Source of the DNA: a bacterium
Lineage (GTDB): Bacteria > Bacillota > Clostridia > Lachnospirales > Lachnospiraceae
DNA length: 39,352 nucleotides
NCBI GenBank assembly: GCA_030539165.1
Contig: JAUNSO010000015.1
Coordinates: 12,047 to 51,398, forward strand
Direction: 5' to 3'
Shown: piece by piece, positions 7,892 to 15,590 of the stretch
Layout: every line of letters begins with the position of its first letter
Numbering within the stretch: the stretch's first letter is position 1
Made by a program: the position numbers and the translations under genes
The notes under the pieces: generated by a model
The model's input: only the letters and a program-made list of their open reading frames with translations
What the model was told of the DNA's origin: nothing
Databases searched by the model: none

Positions 7892-8767
7892 TTAATCCCT
7901 CCCTGTATGAAATGTTTCCGTGAGAATGACCTGCTTAGCCAGTCCGGCGGCTTTTAACTCCTCACATGCCCTCTCTGCGATTGCTGTATCATCATAGATT
8001 CCAAACACAGTCGGTCCACTGCCGCTCATGATCGCATTTAATGCTCCATGTGCCTTCATGAAATCTTTGAGCTCGGTTATAACGGGATATTCCTTTTCTG
8101 TCACTGTTTCCAGTACATTTTCCAATCGGTCTGCCACGCCATGGATATCCTTGGCTTTGATTGCTGCAACGATTCCGTCAATGTCCGGATGCCGTGTCAG
8201 CTCGTTTGCATGCAGATGCTCATATACATACTTCGTGGATACACTGATACCCGGCTTTGCAATCAGTATCGGGCATCTGGGCATAGGCGGGAGGGGCGTC
8301 AATATCTCTCCAATGCCTTCTGATAGAGCCGTTCCTCTCATAATGCAATAGGGCACATCTGCGCCGATTCTGACTCCTCTGTCCATCAGCTCCTGTTTTG
8401 TCAGCTTCAGAGAAAATAATTGATTCATGCCATACAGAACTGCTGCTGCATCTGAACTGCCGCCTGCCATACCTGCAGCTACCGGAATATGCTTCTGAAG
8501 CTCTATGATCACTCCTGATTTGATTCCGAATTCATCCTTGATCAGTTTAGCTGCTTTATAGACCAGATTATTCTCATTGGTCGGAAGATAATAAAGATTT
8601 GTACTGACCTTAATCTCATCGCTGTCTATCTTCTGCATAAAAATAGAATCATATAGCCCGATATTCTGCATGATCATACGAACCTCGTGATAACCATCAT
8701 CGCGGCGCCGTACTACATCCAGTCCCAGATTAATCTTGGCCAATGCTCTCAGTCTGATTTGATCCAT
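7892..8767 (-). CDS. ispE: 4-diphosphocytidyl-2-C-methyl-D-erythritol kinase
   Basis: 291 residues, normal length. ATP-dependent phosphorylation of CDP-methylerythritol in the non-mevalonate isoprenoid pathway, which feeds undecaprenyl phosphate for wall synthesis. The GHMP kinase architecture is clear: AKINLGLDVVRRRDDGYHEV at the N-terminus with the catalytic Lys, PVAAGMAGGSSDAAAVLYG (about 95-113) as the glycine-rich ATP loop, and NAIMSGSGPTVFGIYDD near the C-terminus as the third motif. First gene of the unit that continues into gntR. A TATAAT lies upstream at about 8827-8832 on this strand, without a good -35. Confidence 0.96.
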   Translation of the reverse strand: MDQIRLRALAKINLGLDVVRRRDDGYHEVRMIMQNIGLYDSIFMQKIDSDEIKVSTNLYYLPTNENNLVYKAAKLIKDEFGIKSGVIIELQKHIPVAAGMAGGSSDAAAVLYGMNQLFSLKLTKQELMDRGVRIGADVPYCIMRGTALSEGIGEILTPLPPMPRCPILIAKPGISVSTKYVYEHLHANELTRHPDIDGIVAAIKAKDIHGVADRLENVLETVTEKEYPVITELKDFMKAHGALNAIMSGSGPTVFGIYDDTAIAERACEELKAAGLAKQVILTETFHTGRD

Positions 8768-8864
8768 GTATCTCCTTGTTCCTCTCTTGCACTTTGTATA
8801 CCGAATACATCTATCTCTATCTTACCTATTATAATGTTTTTTTTCAATACTTTTATGATAACTA

Positions 8865-8892
8865 TAAAGTTTTCAGAAAGTGTATCCGATAT
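8865..8892 (+). promoter_or_regulatory. Sigma-28 (SigD/FliA) type promoter
   Basis: TAAAGTTT (8865-8872), 12 nt, TCCGATAT (8885-8892). The E. coli FliA consensus is TAAAGTTT-N11-GCCGATAA and the Bacillus SigD consensus TAAA-N15-GCCGATAT, so all eight -35 bases and seven of eight -10 bases match, with one extra spacer base. No sigma-A hexamer pair of similar quality lies between here and the ATG at 8942. Confidence 0.65.
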
Positions 8893-8941
8893 TAATGATA
8901 AGTAACATTAACGAATGCTGACCAACCAAGGAGGGTTAATT

Positions 8942-9547
8942 ATGAGCGTAAATGGAATTTCAGGTTATTCATCAGCAGCCGATGCATACAGTGCCTATAC
9001 ACAGCCTGCAAAGACTACAAATACGGATAACACAACCAATGCTGCAGAAGAAAGCGGCGTTGTTTATGAACCATCATCTAAGACAACAACTACAGACAGT
9101 ACAAAGAAAACATACACACCGGATACCAATCTGATTGCAAGACTGAAGGCAGATGCCGCAGACAGAACAGCACAGCTGGAGAGTCTGGTACAGAAACTGA
9201 TGTCACAGCAGGGCAATGCTTATGGAGAAGCCAATGATATGTGGCAGTTCCTTGCAGGCGGCAACTATACAGTCACAGAAGCTGCCAAGGCTCAGGCTCA
9301 AAAGGATATCTCAGAGGATGGCTACTGGGGTGTTACTCAGACATCTGATCGTATCATGGATATGGCAAAGGCTTTGACAGGCGGCGATCCGGAGAAAATA
9401 GAAGAAATGCGCAGTGCTTTTGAAAAAGGCTACAAAGAGGCTACAAAAGCCTGGGGTAAAGATTTACCGGATATATCATCACAGACATATGACGCAGTAA
9501 TGTCTAAGTTCGACAAATGGGCCGAGGAATCAGCATCCACGATCTAA
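8942..9547 (+). CDS. Uncharacterised protein under a motility-type promoter
   Basis: 201 residues. The ATG at 8942 follows AAGGAGGG (8928-8935); an in-frame ATG at 8915 lacks a ribosome binding site. The N-terminus MSVNGISGYSSAADAYSAYT and the next 45 residues are polar, rich in Thr, Ser, Asn and Ala and probably disordered. Residues about 65-100 are helical (ARLKADAADRTAQLESLVQK), and the C-terminal half is a conserved-looking helical domain (DISEDGYWGVTQTSDRIMDM, then ALTGGDPEKIEEM and AFEKGYKEATKAWG). No signal peptide or membrane segment. The style resembles flagellum-associated proteins of Clostridia such as DUF5610-type C-termini, but I cannot confirm a family. The sigma-28-like promoter supports a motility link. 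Confidence 0.82.
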   Translation: MSVNGISGYSSAADAYSAYTQPAKTTNTDNTTNAAEESGVVYEPSSKTTTTDSTKKTYTPDTNLIARLKADAADRTAQLESLVQKLMSQQGNAYGEANDMWQFLAGGNYTVTEAAKAQAQKDISEDGYWGVTQTSDRIMDMAKALTGGDPEKIEEMRSAFEKGYKEATKAWGKDLPDISSQTYDAVMSKFDKWAEESASTI

Positions 9548-9576
9548 ACATTACTACCATAATACATTTTGAAACA

Positions 9577-9617
9577 GGGTTCGCCGTTTGCATGAAAGTC
9601 AAACGGCGGACCTTTTT
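9577..9617 (+). terminator. Intrinsic terminator of the 8942 gene
   Basis: A 13-bp stem GGTTCGCCGTTTG / CAAACGGCGGACC with one G-T pair, a 9-nt loop and a TTTTT tail. It is located 30 bp after the stop and just before the convergent sipL stop. Confidence 0.85.
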
Positions 9618-9624
9618 GTGTTCA

Positions 9625-11199
9625 TCAATGACCGGTCATCTGACCGATGGTTTTGACAATCAGGAGCTTCTCTCCGGGATGGAGTTCATCTGAGGTCAGT
9701 CCGTTGGTCTCCTTGATCTGCTTGATTGGTACATAGTATTTTTTACCGATCTGCCAAAGTGTATCTCCCTTTTTTGCTACATAACCAACGATTCCCGGCA
9801 GTCTGCTCATCTTATCCATATCTGCATCGCGGCATTCTATCTCTGAGATGATATTTTCATGAACAGTCCTGAATACCAGCGCCTGAACATCACAAACCGC
9901 CCTGATTTCCAGCTCCTCTGAATCCATCATATTGACCGCCAGCTGCTCAATGGTCACATTGATTGTATAAATACAGTCCTGATCAATTCCCTGAACATCC
10001 ACGGTATGAACAAATGGGATACTGCCCTTGATCGTATAAAACGGAATATGATCATCTGTGGTAACATACAGGATCTGTACATCGATTGCTCCTTCTATTG
10101 CAATTCCATTTTCCACAATCTCCATATCATCTATTACGACATTTCCTGTACTGTGACAGATCTGCAGCATTCTGATCTCACTGTTCTTAACTCGCAGTCG
10201 TCCCTCTGTACGGCATTTTCCGTTATTTCTGACTAACAGGCTTCGATAAGTCCCGTTTCTGGTTTTTGTCTCCAGTTCATTGGTCACTCCGTATGCATCA
10301 GCCAGTATCTCGATTTGCTCTTCACGATACAGCTTGATACTCAGATCAAGCACCATATCAATCGCAAAGGATCTTTCCTCACCATCAGAGTCCGGACGTA
10401 CCTCTATTTCCTGATGTCCGATCTCATATTGGATGTCCGGCATCATTTCATCGGTACAGCCTCCACAGTCAATCGTCCCCCCGAACGGAATCACTGTTTC
10501 ATACCAGCGTGCCTTTGCGTCCTCTCCCTCTGCTTCGTATAGTAAGAAAAGATTGATTTCTCCGTGCAGTGTCATTTTTTGTTCCTGTACCTTGAACTCC
10601 AGATCTCCGATCTGATAGTCTTCCCACAGAATTTCTGATACATTTGGCAATCCTGACGGAAGTTCAAATGTCTCTCTGATACGATAAATATCCTTTTTAT
10701 CTACAGCTATTTCTGCAATATCCATTCTTTTCTTCTGATATTCGACCGGTACATCACATTTGATCTCTACTGTTGTTTCTTCATCTCTGATTTCCTCTGC
10801 TGACAGTGTCAAGGATATAATTGCCTTAATACTCAACTTACGGGAATTGATCAATGATAAGGACAGATTTTCGATTTCTCCTGCCACCTTAACATTGTCT
10901 CCGTTTTCTATTCCTTCCATATGTATGAACTCTTCAAACGAAATGCTTCCGTTGATGTTTTGTATATTCTTTGAACTATTCTCACTGAGATACAATGCCG
11001 AAAAGTATAGTCTGCCCTTGACTGTAACATGATCCTCAGATACCTTGACTTCCTCTGTCTGAAGACGACCCTTATCGATCAGCAGTTTAAACACATCACC
11101 CATGGTTTCCGGGATATTATAATCATCATCTAACGTAAGCTGTGTATTCACATGGCTCTTTTGTATGTCCATATGAACATGCCTTTTGATTAAATCCAA
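9625..11199 (-). CDS. sipL: SipL-type spore coat morphogenetic protein (DUF3794 repeats plus LysM)
   Basis: 524 residues from the chosen start. It has tandem DUF3794 (SPOCS) regions across about 1-450 and one C-terminal LysM domain (about 468-512: YVAKKGDTLWQIGKKYYVP, IKQIKETNGL, HPGEKLLIV). This is the layout of Clostridioides difficile SipL, which binds the SpoIVA ATPase through LysM to localise the coat around the forespore. I place the start at TTG 11199, because GGAGGGG lies five nt upstream of it and the following DLIKRHVHMDI fits the usual family N-terminus. The in-frame ATG at 11220 has no ribosome binding site. A sigma-E-like promoter (11232-11260) overlaps the pyrD terminator. Expected expression: mother cell during sporulation. 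Confidence 0.88.
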   Translation of the reverse strand: MDLIKRHVHMDIQKSHVNTQLTLDDDYNIPETMGDVFKLLIDKGRLQTEEVKVSEDHVTVKGRLYFSALYLSENSSKNIQNINGSISFEEFIHMEGIENGDNVKVAGEIENLSLSLINSRKLSIKAIISLTLSAEEIRDEETTVEIKCDVPVEYQKKRMDIAEIAVDKKDIYRIRETFELPSGLPNVSEILWEDYQIGDLEFKVQEQKMTLHGEINLFLLYEAEGEDAKARWYETVIPFGGTIDCGGCTDEMMPDIQYEIGHQEIEVRPDSDGEERSFAIDMVLDLSIKLYREEQIEILADAYGVTNELETKTRNGTYRSLLVRNNGKCRTEGRLRVKNSEIRMLQICHSTGNVVIDDMEIVENGIAIEGAIDVQILYVTTDDHIPFYTIKGSIPFVHTVDVQGIDQDCIYTINVTIEQLAVNMMDSEELEIRAVCDVQALVFRTVHENIISEIECRDADMDKMSRLPGIVGYVAKKGDTLWQIGKKYYVPIKQIKETNGLTSDELHPGEKLLIVKTIGQMTGH

Positions 11200-11252
11200 A
11201 AAAGCCCCTCCTGTCTGCATTCATTTTCTTAATTGTATGCAGACAGAAGAGG
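11198..11252 (-). terminator. pyrD terminator that also sequesters the sipL ribosome binding site
   Basis: On the minus strand the 5' arm CCTCTTCTGTCTGCAT (11252-11237) pairs with ATGCAGACAGGAGGGG (11220-11205): 16 bp, two of them G-U, with a 16-nt loop, followed by CTTTTTT. The 3' arm contains the sipL ribosome binding site GGAGGGG, and the U-tract runs into the sipL TTG codon (11199-11197). Any transcript coming from pyrD should terminate here or carry a masked sipL start. Confidence 0.8.
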
Positions 11253-11260
11253 ACTTATGC
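11232..11260 (-). promoter_or_regulatory. sipL: Sigma-E-like sporulation promoter of sipL
   Basis: On the minus strand GCATAAG (11260-11254), 14 nt, CATACAAT (11239-11232). The Bacillus sigma-E consensus is about KMATATT, 14 nt, CATACAHT: the -10 matches fully and the -35 matches five of seven. The start point would fall near 11225, in the terminator loop, so this mRNA lacks the 5' arm and its ribosome binding site stays free. Confidence 0.6.
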
Positions 11261-11262
11261 TA

Positions 11263-12165
11263 CTACTTCACAGCGTGGATCAGTTCATTGATGTCGTTCA
11301 CTTTGTATTGCTTCATATATGCTTCAATACCTTCTATCACTTCCGCTGTTGTATATGGATTATGGAAATTGGCAGCTCCGACAGCCACCGCTGTTGCTCC
11401 TGCCAGGATAAATTCTATGGCATCCTCTGCATTTGTGATACCTCCCATACCAATCACCGGTATCTTCACCGCACCAGCTGTCTGATAGACCATCCGCACG
11501 GCAACCGGTTTGATTGCCGGTCCCGACAGTCCGCCGGTCTGATTGGCCAGGGCAAACGTTCTTCTGTGAATATCTATTTTCATGGATGTCAATGTATTGA
11601 TCAGGGATATGGCATCCGCACCGGCAGCCTCAGCCGCTCGCGCCATTTCCGTAATATCCGTCACATTTGGACTTAGCTTCATGATGACGGGCTGTTTCGC
11701 CTTTTCTTTGACTGCCTTGGTAATGCTGAACAGGGCATCTGCCTTTTGTCCGAAGGCAATGGCACCCTCCTTGACATTCGGACAGGATACGTTGATTTCA
11801 AGCATATCCACATCTGTATCTGACAGTCTCTCCACAACCTCCAGATAATCCTCGACACTTTTACCGCATACATTGACGATGATTCTGGTATCGTATTGTT
11901 TTAGGAATGGAATATCTCTTCGAATGAATACATCAATTCCGGGATTCTGTAATCCGATGGCATTGAGCATACCTCCATAGGTTTCTGCTACACGGGGAGT
12001 CGGATTGCCCGGCCATGGTACATTGGATACACCCTTGGTCACCACTGCACCCAATTGATTCAAGTCAACAAATTCACCATACTCCATACCGGAACCAAAT
12101 GTTCCTGATGCCGTCATGACCGGATTCTTAAACTCCACACCGGCGATCGTTACTTTCGTGTTCAT
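11263..12165 (-). CDS. pyrD: Dihydroorotate dehydrogenase B, catalytic subunit
   Basis: 300 residues from the ATG at 12165, which follows GAGGAGGTG; the longer frame to 12210 would add 15 residues without support. It oxidises dihydroorotate to orotate in pyrimidine synthesis with FMN as cofactor and passes electrons to PyrK. The class 1B active-site Cys is in LEINVSCPNVKEG (about residue 130). Other marks are NPVMTASGTFGSG near the N-terminus, KLSPNVTDI, and the C-terminal FMN phosphate site IPVIGMGGI and AGATAVAVGAAN. The start overlaps the pyrK stop (TGATG), so the two subunits are translationally coupled. Confidence 0.96.
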   Translation of the reverse strand: MNTKVTIAGVEFKNPVMTASGTFGSGMEYGEFVDLNQLGAVVTKGVSNVPWPGNPTPRVAETYGGMLNAIGLQNPGIDVFIRRDIPFLKQYDTRIIVNVCGKSVEDYLEVVERLSDTDVDMLEINVSCPNVKEGAIAFGQKADALFSITKAVKEKAKQPVIMKLSPNVTDITEMARAAEAAGADAISLINTLTSMKIDIHRRTFALANQTGGLSGPAIKPVAVRMVYQTAGAVKIPVIGMGGITNAEDAIEFILAGATAVAVGAANFHNPYTTAEVIEGIEAYMKQYKVNDINELIHAVK

Positions 12166-12923
12166 CACAGTTCCACCTCCTCGGCATCGAATACGGGGCC
12201 ATCCTTGCAAATTCGTTTATTGTGTACCTGTGAGTGTTCGTCCACATGTTTCGTCTGGCATACGCATCCAAGGCAGGCACCTACACCACATGCCATTCGC
12301 TCTTCCATAGAGATCCATGCCTTGATATGATGCTCTGATGCATACTGTTTCACTGCCCGCAGCATCGGCTTGGGTCCACAGGCATAGATAACCTCTGCTT
12401 CCAGTGCATGTTCACGAATCGCATCCATTACATTGCCCTTCGTGCCTGTACTTCCATCTTCTGTTGCAATATATAGTGAACCATACTGCTGCAGCTCCTG
12501 ATCTAAGAATAGCTCATCCCGATAGCCGACAATGATCTTTTTCTCACACTGCAGCTGCTTTGCCAACTCCAGCATAGGCGGTACACCGATTCCTCCGCCA
12601 ATCAGAAATGCTTTTTTATCTTCTGTCGGAAATCCGTTGCCTAACGGTCCCAGTATCGTGATATCATCTCCGGCTTGATATCCGGAAAACTCTCTGGTAC
12701 CGGCTCCGGCGATTCGATATACAATCCTCAGTCTATCTTTCTCGATCTCACAGATACTGATTGGACGCGGCAGCAGCTTTCCCGCATCATTCGTGTAGAC
12801 TGATATAAACTGCCCGGGTCTTGCCGTTCCTGCAATGGATGTTCCGATCCACATACTGTAGATATCTGCAGCGATTTTCTCCTGACTGATGACTTTAGCT
12901 GTTTCTCTTTTCTGTTCAGACAT
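12165..12923 (-). CDS. pyrK: Dihydroorotate dehydrogenase B, electron transfer subunit
   Basis: 252 residues from the ATG at 12923, preceded by AAGGAGAG; the frame is open to 12995 but those codons overlap the pyrC end and lack a ribosome binding site. It carries FAD and a [2Fe-2S] cluster and links PyrD to NAD. Visible parts are the FAD motif RPISICEIE (about 52-60), the NAD-binding loop FLIGGGIGVPPMLELAKQ, YACGPKPML, and the cluster ligands in CGVGACLGCVC plus a fourth Cys in RICKDGPVF. Together with pyrD it forms the NAD-dependent class 1B enzyme. Second gene of pyrC-pyrK-pyrD. Confidence 0.95.
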   Translation of the reverse strand: MSEQKRETAKVISQEKIAADIYSMWIGTSIAGTARPGQFISVYTNDAGKLLPRPISICEIEKDRLRIVYRIAGAGTREFSGYQAGDDITILGPLGNGFPTEDKKAFLIGGGIGVPPMLELAKQLQCEKKIIVGYRDELFLDQELQQYGSLYIATEDGSTGTKGNVMDAIREHALEAEVIYACGPKPMLRAVKQYASEHHIKAWISMEERMACGVGACLGCVCQTKHVDEHSQVHNKRICKDGPVFDAEEVEL

Positions 12924-12966
12924 ATCCTGTCTCTCCTTTGTTTTGATACTGATATCTTGTTCTTCA

Positions 12967-14232
12967 TCATAAATCGCGATAAACACATTGTCCATTACAT
13001 ATCGTATATTTTACTTTTCCATATAGCTTCATACCCTTAAAGGGGGAATTCTCCGACTTGGATGCAAATTCACCGACAGTCCACACCTCATCCTCATCAA
13101 TCAACACAAGATCCGCTGCTACACCCTCTCTGATACTGCCTGCCTCCAGATGATACAGCCGGGCAGGACCCGCCGTCATTTTCTCAAGAAGCTCCGACAG
13201 TGTCAGATATCCCGGTCGTACCAGATTTGTGATCCCGAGTGCCAGTGCTGTTTCCAAGCCTATGATACCACTCGGTGCTTCTGTAAGTGGTTTATTTTTT
13301 TCTTCTGTGCTGTGAGGTGCATGATCTGTCGCAATCAGATCGATCGTACCATCCTGCAGTCCTGCAATGATAGCCTGCCTGTCCGTCTCCGTCCTAAGTG
13401 GAGGATTCATCTTGGCCAGCGTTCCATACTGCAGCACAGCATCCTCTGTCAGTGAGAAATGGTGTGGCGTCGCTTCGGCATGAATATTCTGACTCCTTAC
13501 TTTTGCAAGACGGACTGCCTCTACTGCTTCCTTGGTACTGATATGCTGTATATTCAGTATTGCTCCTGTCTCGCATGCCAGCTCCAGATCTCTTTTCACC
13601 AGAGAACTCTCTGCCTCTGACGGAGAACCTCCGATACCCAGTGCCTGTGATATTCGTCCCCGATGAATACCGTTATTCGTAATGAGTGAGGGATCTTCCT
13701 CATGCAGACTGATGGGAAGCTGCAGACGGCCAGCTTCCCGCATTGCTGCTTTTAAAAGCGCTTCATCCATGATGGGAATTCCATCATCTGTAAAACCGGC
13801 TGCCCCTGCTGCCGCCAGCTGCTGCATATCTGTCAGTTCTTGACCGCCAAGCCCCTTTGTGACTGCTGCGGCTGCCAGTACATGAATGCCTGTTGTATTT
13901 CCCTGTTCCAGTACATACTGCAGTGTCTCTGGTGTATCAATCGCAGGTCTGGTGTTTGCCATACAGACAACGGTTGTATAACCGCCTCTTTTTGCTGCGT
14001 TGGCTCCTGTCATGATATCTTCCTTATAAGTAAATCCGGGATCTCTGAAATGTACATGTACATCAATCAAGCCCGGCGCAATCACCAGGCCTGTCGCATC
14101 TATTATTTCTTCATCGGGAGCAGCATCTGCTGTCTTCCCGATGGATATCATCCTTGTTCCCTGTATTTGTATATCCATGATCTGATCCATACCACTGACA
14201 GGATCGATCACACGACCGTTTTGAATAATCAT
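12967..14232 (-). CDS. pyrC: Dihydroorotase
   Basis: 421 residues from the ATG at 14232, eight nt after GGGAGGT; an upstream start at 14268 would add 12 unsupported residues. It is a zinc amidohydrolase that closes carbamoyl aspartate to dihydroorotate. Metal and substrate residues are visible: HVHFRDPGFTYKEDI (about 59-73), the His of NIQHIS, the His pair of HAEATPHHFSL, and the catalytic Asp in LIATDHAPHS (about 300). This is the class I (PyrC-type) layout. It is the first pyr gene, 43 bp ahead of pyrK. No PyrR-type attenuator is seen upstream. Confidence 0.96.
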   Translation of the reverse strand: MIIQNGRVIDPVSGMDQIMDIQIQGTRMISIGKTADAAPDEEIIDATGLVIAPGLIDVHVHFRDPGFTYKEDIMTGANAAKRGGYTTVVCMANTRPAIDTPETLQYVLEQGNTTGIHVLAAAAVTKGLGGQELTDMQQLAAAGAAGFTDDGIPIMDEALLKAAMREAGRLQLPISLHEEDPSLITNNGIHRGRISQALGIGGSPSEAESSLVKRDLELACETGAILNIQHISTKEAVEAVRLAKVRSQNIHAEATPHHFSLTEDAVLQYGTLAKMNPPLRTETDRQAIIAGLQDGTIDLIATDHAPHSTEEKNKPLTEAPSGIIGLETALALGITNLVRPGYLTLSELLEKMTAGPARLYHLEAGSIREGVAADLVLIDEDEVWTVGEFASKSENSPFKGMKLYGKVKYTICNGQCVYRDL

Positions 14233-14258
14233 CTGCAGTACCTCCCAACTCTCCTTTG

Positions 14259-14264
14259 ATTGTA
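14259..14264 (-). promoter_or_regulatory. Possible extended -10 promoter of the pyr genes
   Basis: TGTGATACAAT on the minus strand gives an extended -10 (TG, one base, TACAAT) between the PrcB-like gene and pyrC. No -35 stands at 16-18 nt. The start point would lie about 20 nt before pyrC. The genes may equally be read from upstream of 14691. Confidence 0.3.
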
Positions 14265-14274
14265 TCACAGCCCT

Positions 14275-14691
14275 TTAGTCAAATACAACTCGCATATCGA
14301 TATATTCTGTCTTGATCACGATAAATGGATAGGATACTGCCTTTTGAACCTCGGCTCCTTTTTCAGGACCAATCAGAGAAGTATCTGCATAGAGAGCATT
14401 ACTTGTCAGATATGCCTCATTAACCCTGATACTGTAGCCTCCTGTTGCCTGTTCTCCATATCCGACCACAATGTACAGAAACTCTCCGTCACTGTATGTA
14501 AGCTTAAACTCCTTTTCTTTTCTTTCATCGATGATTTTCAGCAGCTCCTCCGGTACTTCTTCACTGCCTAGCACGGTGTATTCCAGATTCCTCAGCTTCT
14601 TTGTACTGGTCTGTTCTTTACGGCATGCTGTACAGGAGCACAGTAGTCCACATATACACAGCAGCATGATGCAACATAGAATTTTCTTCAT
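14275..14691 (-). CDS. PrcB C-terminal domain lipoprotein
   Basis: 138 residues from the ATG at 14691 (AGGG seven nt upstream). The N-terminus MKKILCCIMLLCICGLLCSC is a lipoprotein signal peptide, with Cys20 the most likely lipidated residue. Residues about 35-135 match the PrcB C-terminal fold: EEVPEELLKIIDERKEKEF, then VVGYGEQATGGYSIRV, which is the family hallmark, and YPFIVIKT near the end. The domain was named from the Treponema dentilisin complex and occurs in many Gram-positive lipoproteins, where the function is unknown. It sits 42 bp upstream of pyrC on the same strand; a pyrimidine link is not implied. Confidence 0.78.
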   Translation of the reverse strand: MKKILCCIMLLCICGLLCSCTACRKEQTSTKKLRNLEYTVLGSEEVPEELLKIIDERKEKEFKLTYSDGEFLYIVVGYGEQATGGYSIRVNEAYLTSNALYADTSLIGPEKGAEVQKAVSYPFIVIKTEYIDMRVVFD

Positions 14692-14769
14692 TTCTTTTCC
14701 CTGTTTCATTTCTTGGTAAAATATATGCTGGATTTGATATCCTCATACGGGATTCTTTCAGATTTGCGG

Positions 14770-14798
14770 TTGTCGAAATGTCTGTAACGAAGTATAAT
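14770..14798 (+). promoter_or_regulatory. Sigma-A promoter of plsC
   Basis: TTGTCG (14770-14775), 17 nt, perfect TATAAT (14793-14798), 43 bp before the ATG at 14842. Confidence 0.7.
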
Positions 14799-14841
14799 AG
14801 GCGTAGAAAATGATTAATTAGAGAAGGATTGACGTGATATC

Positions 14842-15573
14842 ATGATACGATTTATAGTTGCCGCAACTTTTGTTGTACTGTTTCTGATTGTGAGCATCCC
14901 TTTATTTTTTATTGAGTGGATCATTGGCAAATTTAACATGCCGTTGAAGGATCGAAGTTCTCTGGCTATCGTAAACTGGGCATTCCGGGTCGTAATCTTC
15001 TTATCTGGTGTTCGCCTGAAGGTAATCGGAGAAGAAAATGTCCCCAAAGACATTCCTGTTCTCTATGTTGCCAATCACCGCAGTTATTTTGATATTCTGC
15101 TGACCTATACCAGAGTTCCCAGACCGACAGGTTATATCGCAAAGAAAGAAATGCTGAAAGTTCCGCTTTTATCCATCTGGATGAAATATCTGCACTGTCT
15201 GTTTCTGGATCGTGATAACATCAAAGAAGGCCTCAAGACCATCCTGGAAGCGATAGAACTGGTCAAAAACGGAATTTCTATCTGTATCTTCCCAGAGGGC
15301 ACCCGTAATAAGGTTGATGAAATGATGCCTTTCAAAGAGGGAAGTCTGAAAATTGCAGAGAAATCCGGCTGTCCGATTGTCCCGATCGCCATCACGAACT
15401 CGGCTGAGATATTTGAGAACCATCTCTACAAAATCAGACCTGCCAATGTCACACTGGAATATGGAAAACCTTTCTACATCAAGGATCTGGATCAGGAAGA
15501 CCGGAAGTTTTCCGGTGCCTATACACAGCGAATCATACAAGAAATGTTAGATAAGCAAAAGAACCCCGAATGA
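14842..15573 (+). CDS. plsC: 1-acyl-sn-glycerol-3-phosphate acyltransferase
   Basis: 243 residues. It transfers an acyl chain to lysophosphatidic acid to form phosphatidic acid at the inner face of the membrane. One N-terminal hydrophobic segment (about 1-27) anchors it. The acyltransferase motifs are in order: NHRSYFD (about 78-84, catalytic His and Asp), a second block around GYIAKKEMLKVPLLSIWMKY, FPEGTRNK (about 153-160) and the VPIAITNS strand. The ribosome binding site is unusual: AAGGA stands about 17 nt from the ATG, yet no earlier in-frame start exists. Single gene, convergent with murF. Confidence 0.93.
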   Translation: MIRFIVAATFVVLFLIVSIPLFFIEWIIGKFNMPLKDRSSLAIVNWAFRVVIFLSGVRLKVIGEENVPKDIPVLYVANHRSYFDILLTYTRVPRPTGYIAKKEMLKVPLLSIWMKYLHCLFLDRDNIKEGLKTILEAIELVKNGISICIFPEGTRNKVDEMMPFKEGSLKIAEKSGCPIVPIAITNSAEIFENHLYKIRPANVTLEYGKPFYIKDLDQEDRKFSGAYTQRIIQEMLDKQKNPE

Positions 15574-15590
15574 TCAGGGTTCTTTCTTTT
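15557..15590. terminator. Terminator shared by plsC and murF
   Basis: Stem AAGAACCC / GGGTTCTT with a 10-nt loop that includes the plsC stop codon (15571-15573), followed by TTCTTTT on the plus strand and TTTT on the minus strand. It ends plsC and probably murF. Confidence 0.75.

Noticed and set aside
7489..7923. 144-codon plus-strand frame opposite gntR
   Set aside because: Ser-rich antisense shadow; gntR on the minus strand has clear family motifs and a ribosome binding site.
9577..9617. Inverted repeat as an operator
   Set aside because: Stem, loop length and T-tract at a gene end are fully explained by an intrinsic terminator.
11200..11220. Seven extra N-terminal codons of SipL from the ATG at 11220
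   Set aside because: That ATG has no ribosome binding site, and the codons themselves form the site for the TTG at 11199. The predicted sporulation transcript starts only about five bases before it.
12924..12995. N-terminal extension of PyrK
   Set aside because: It overlaps the pyrC end and lacks a ribosome binding site; AAGGAGAG supports the ATG at 12923.
14233..14274. PyrR-binding attenuator or riboswitch ahead of the pyr genes
   Set aside because: The gap is only 42 bp and contains no antiterminator/terminator pair or PyrR-type loop.
14700..14760. Sigma-E-like -10 (CATATATT) upstream of the PrcB-like lipoprotein
   Set aside because: The -10 is close, but no acceptable -35 stands 13-15 nt upstream, unlike the sipL case.
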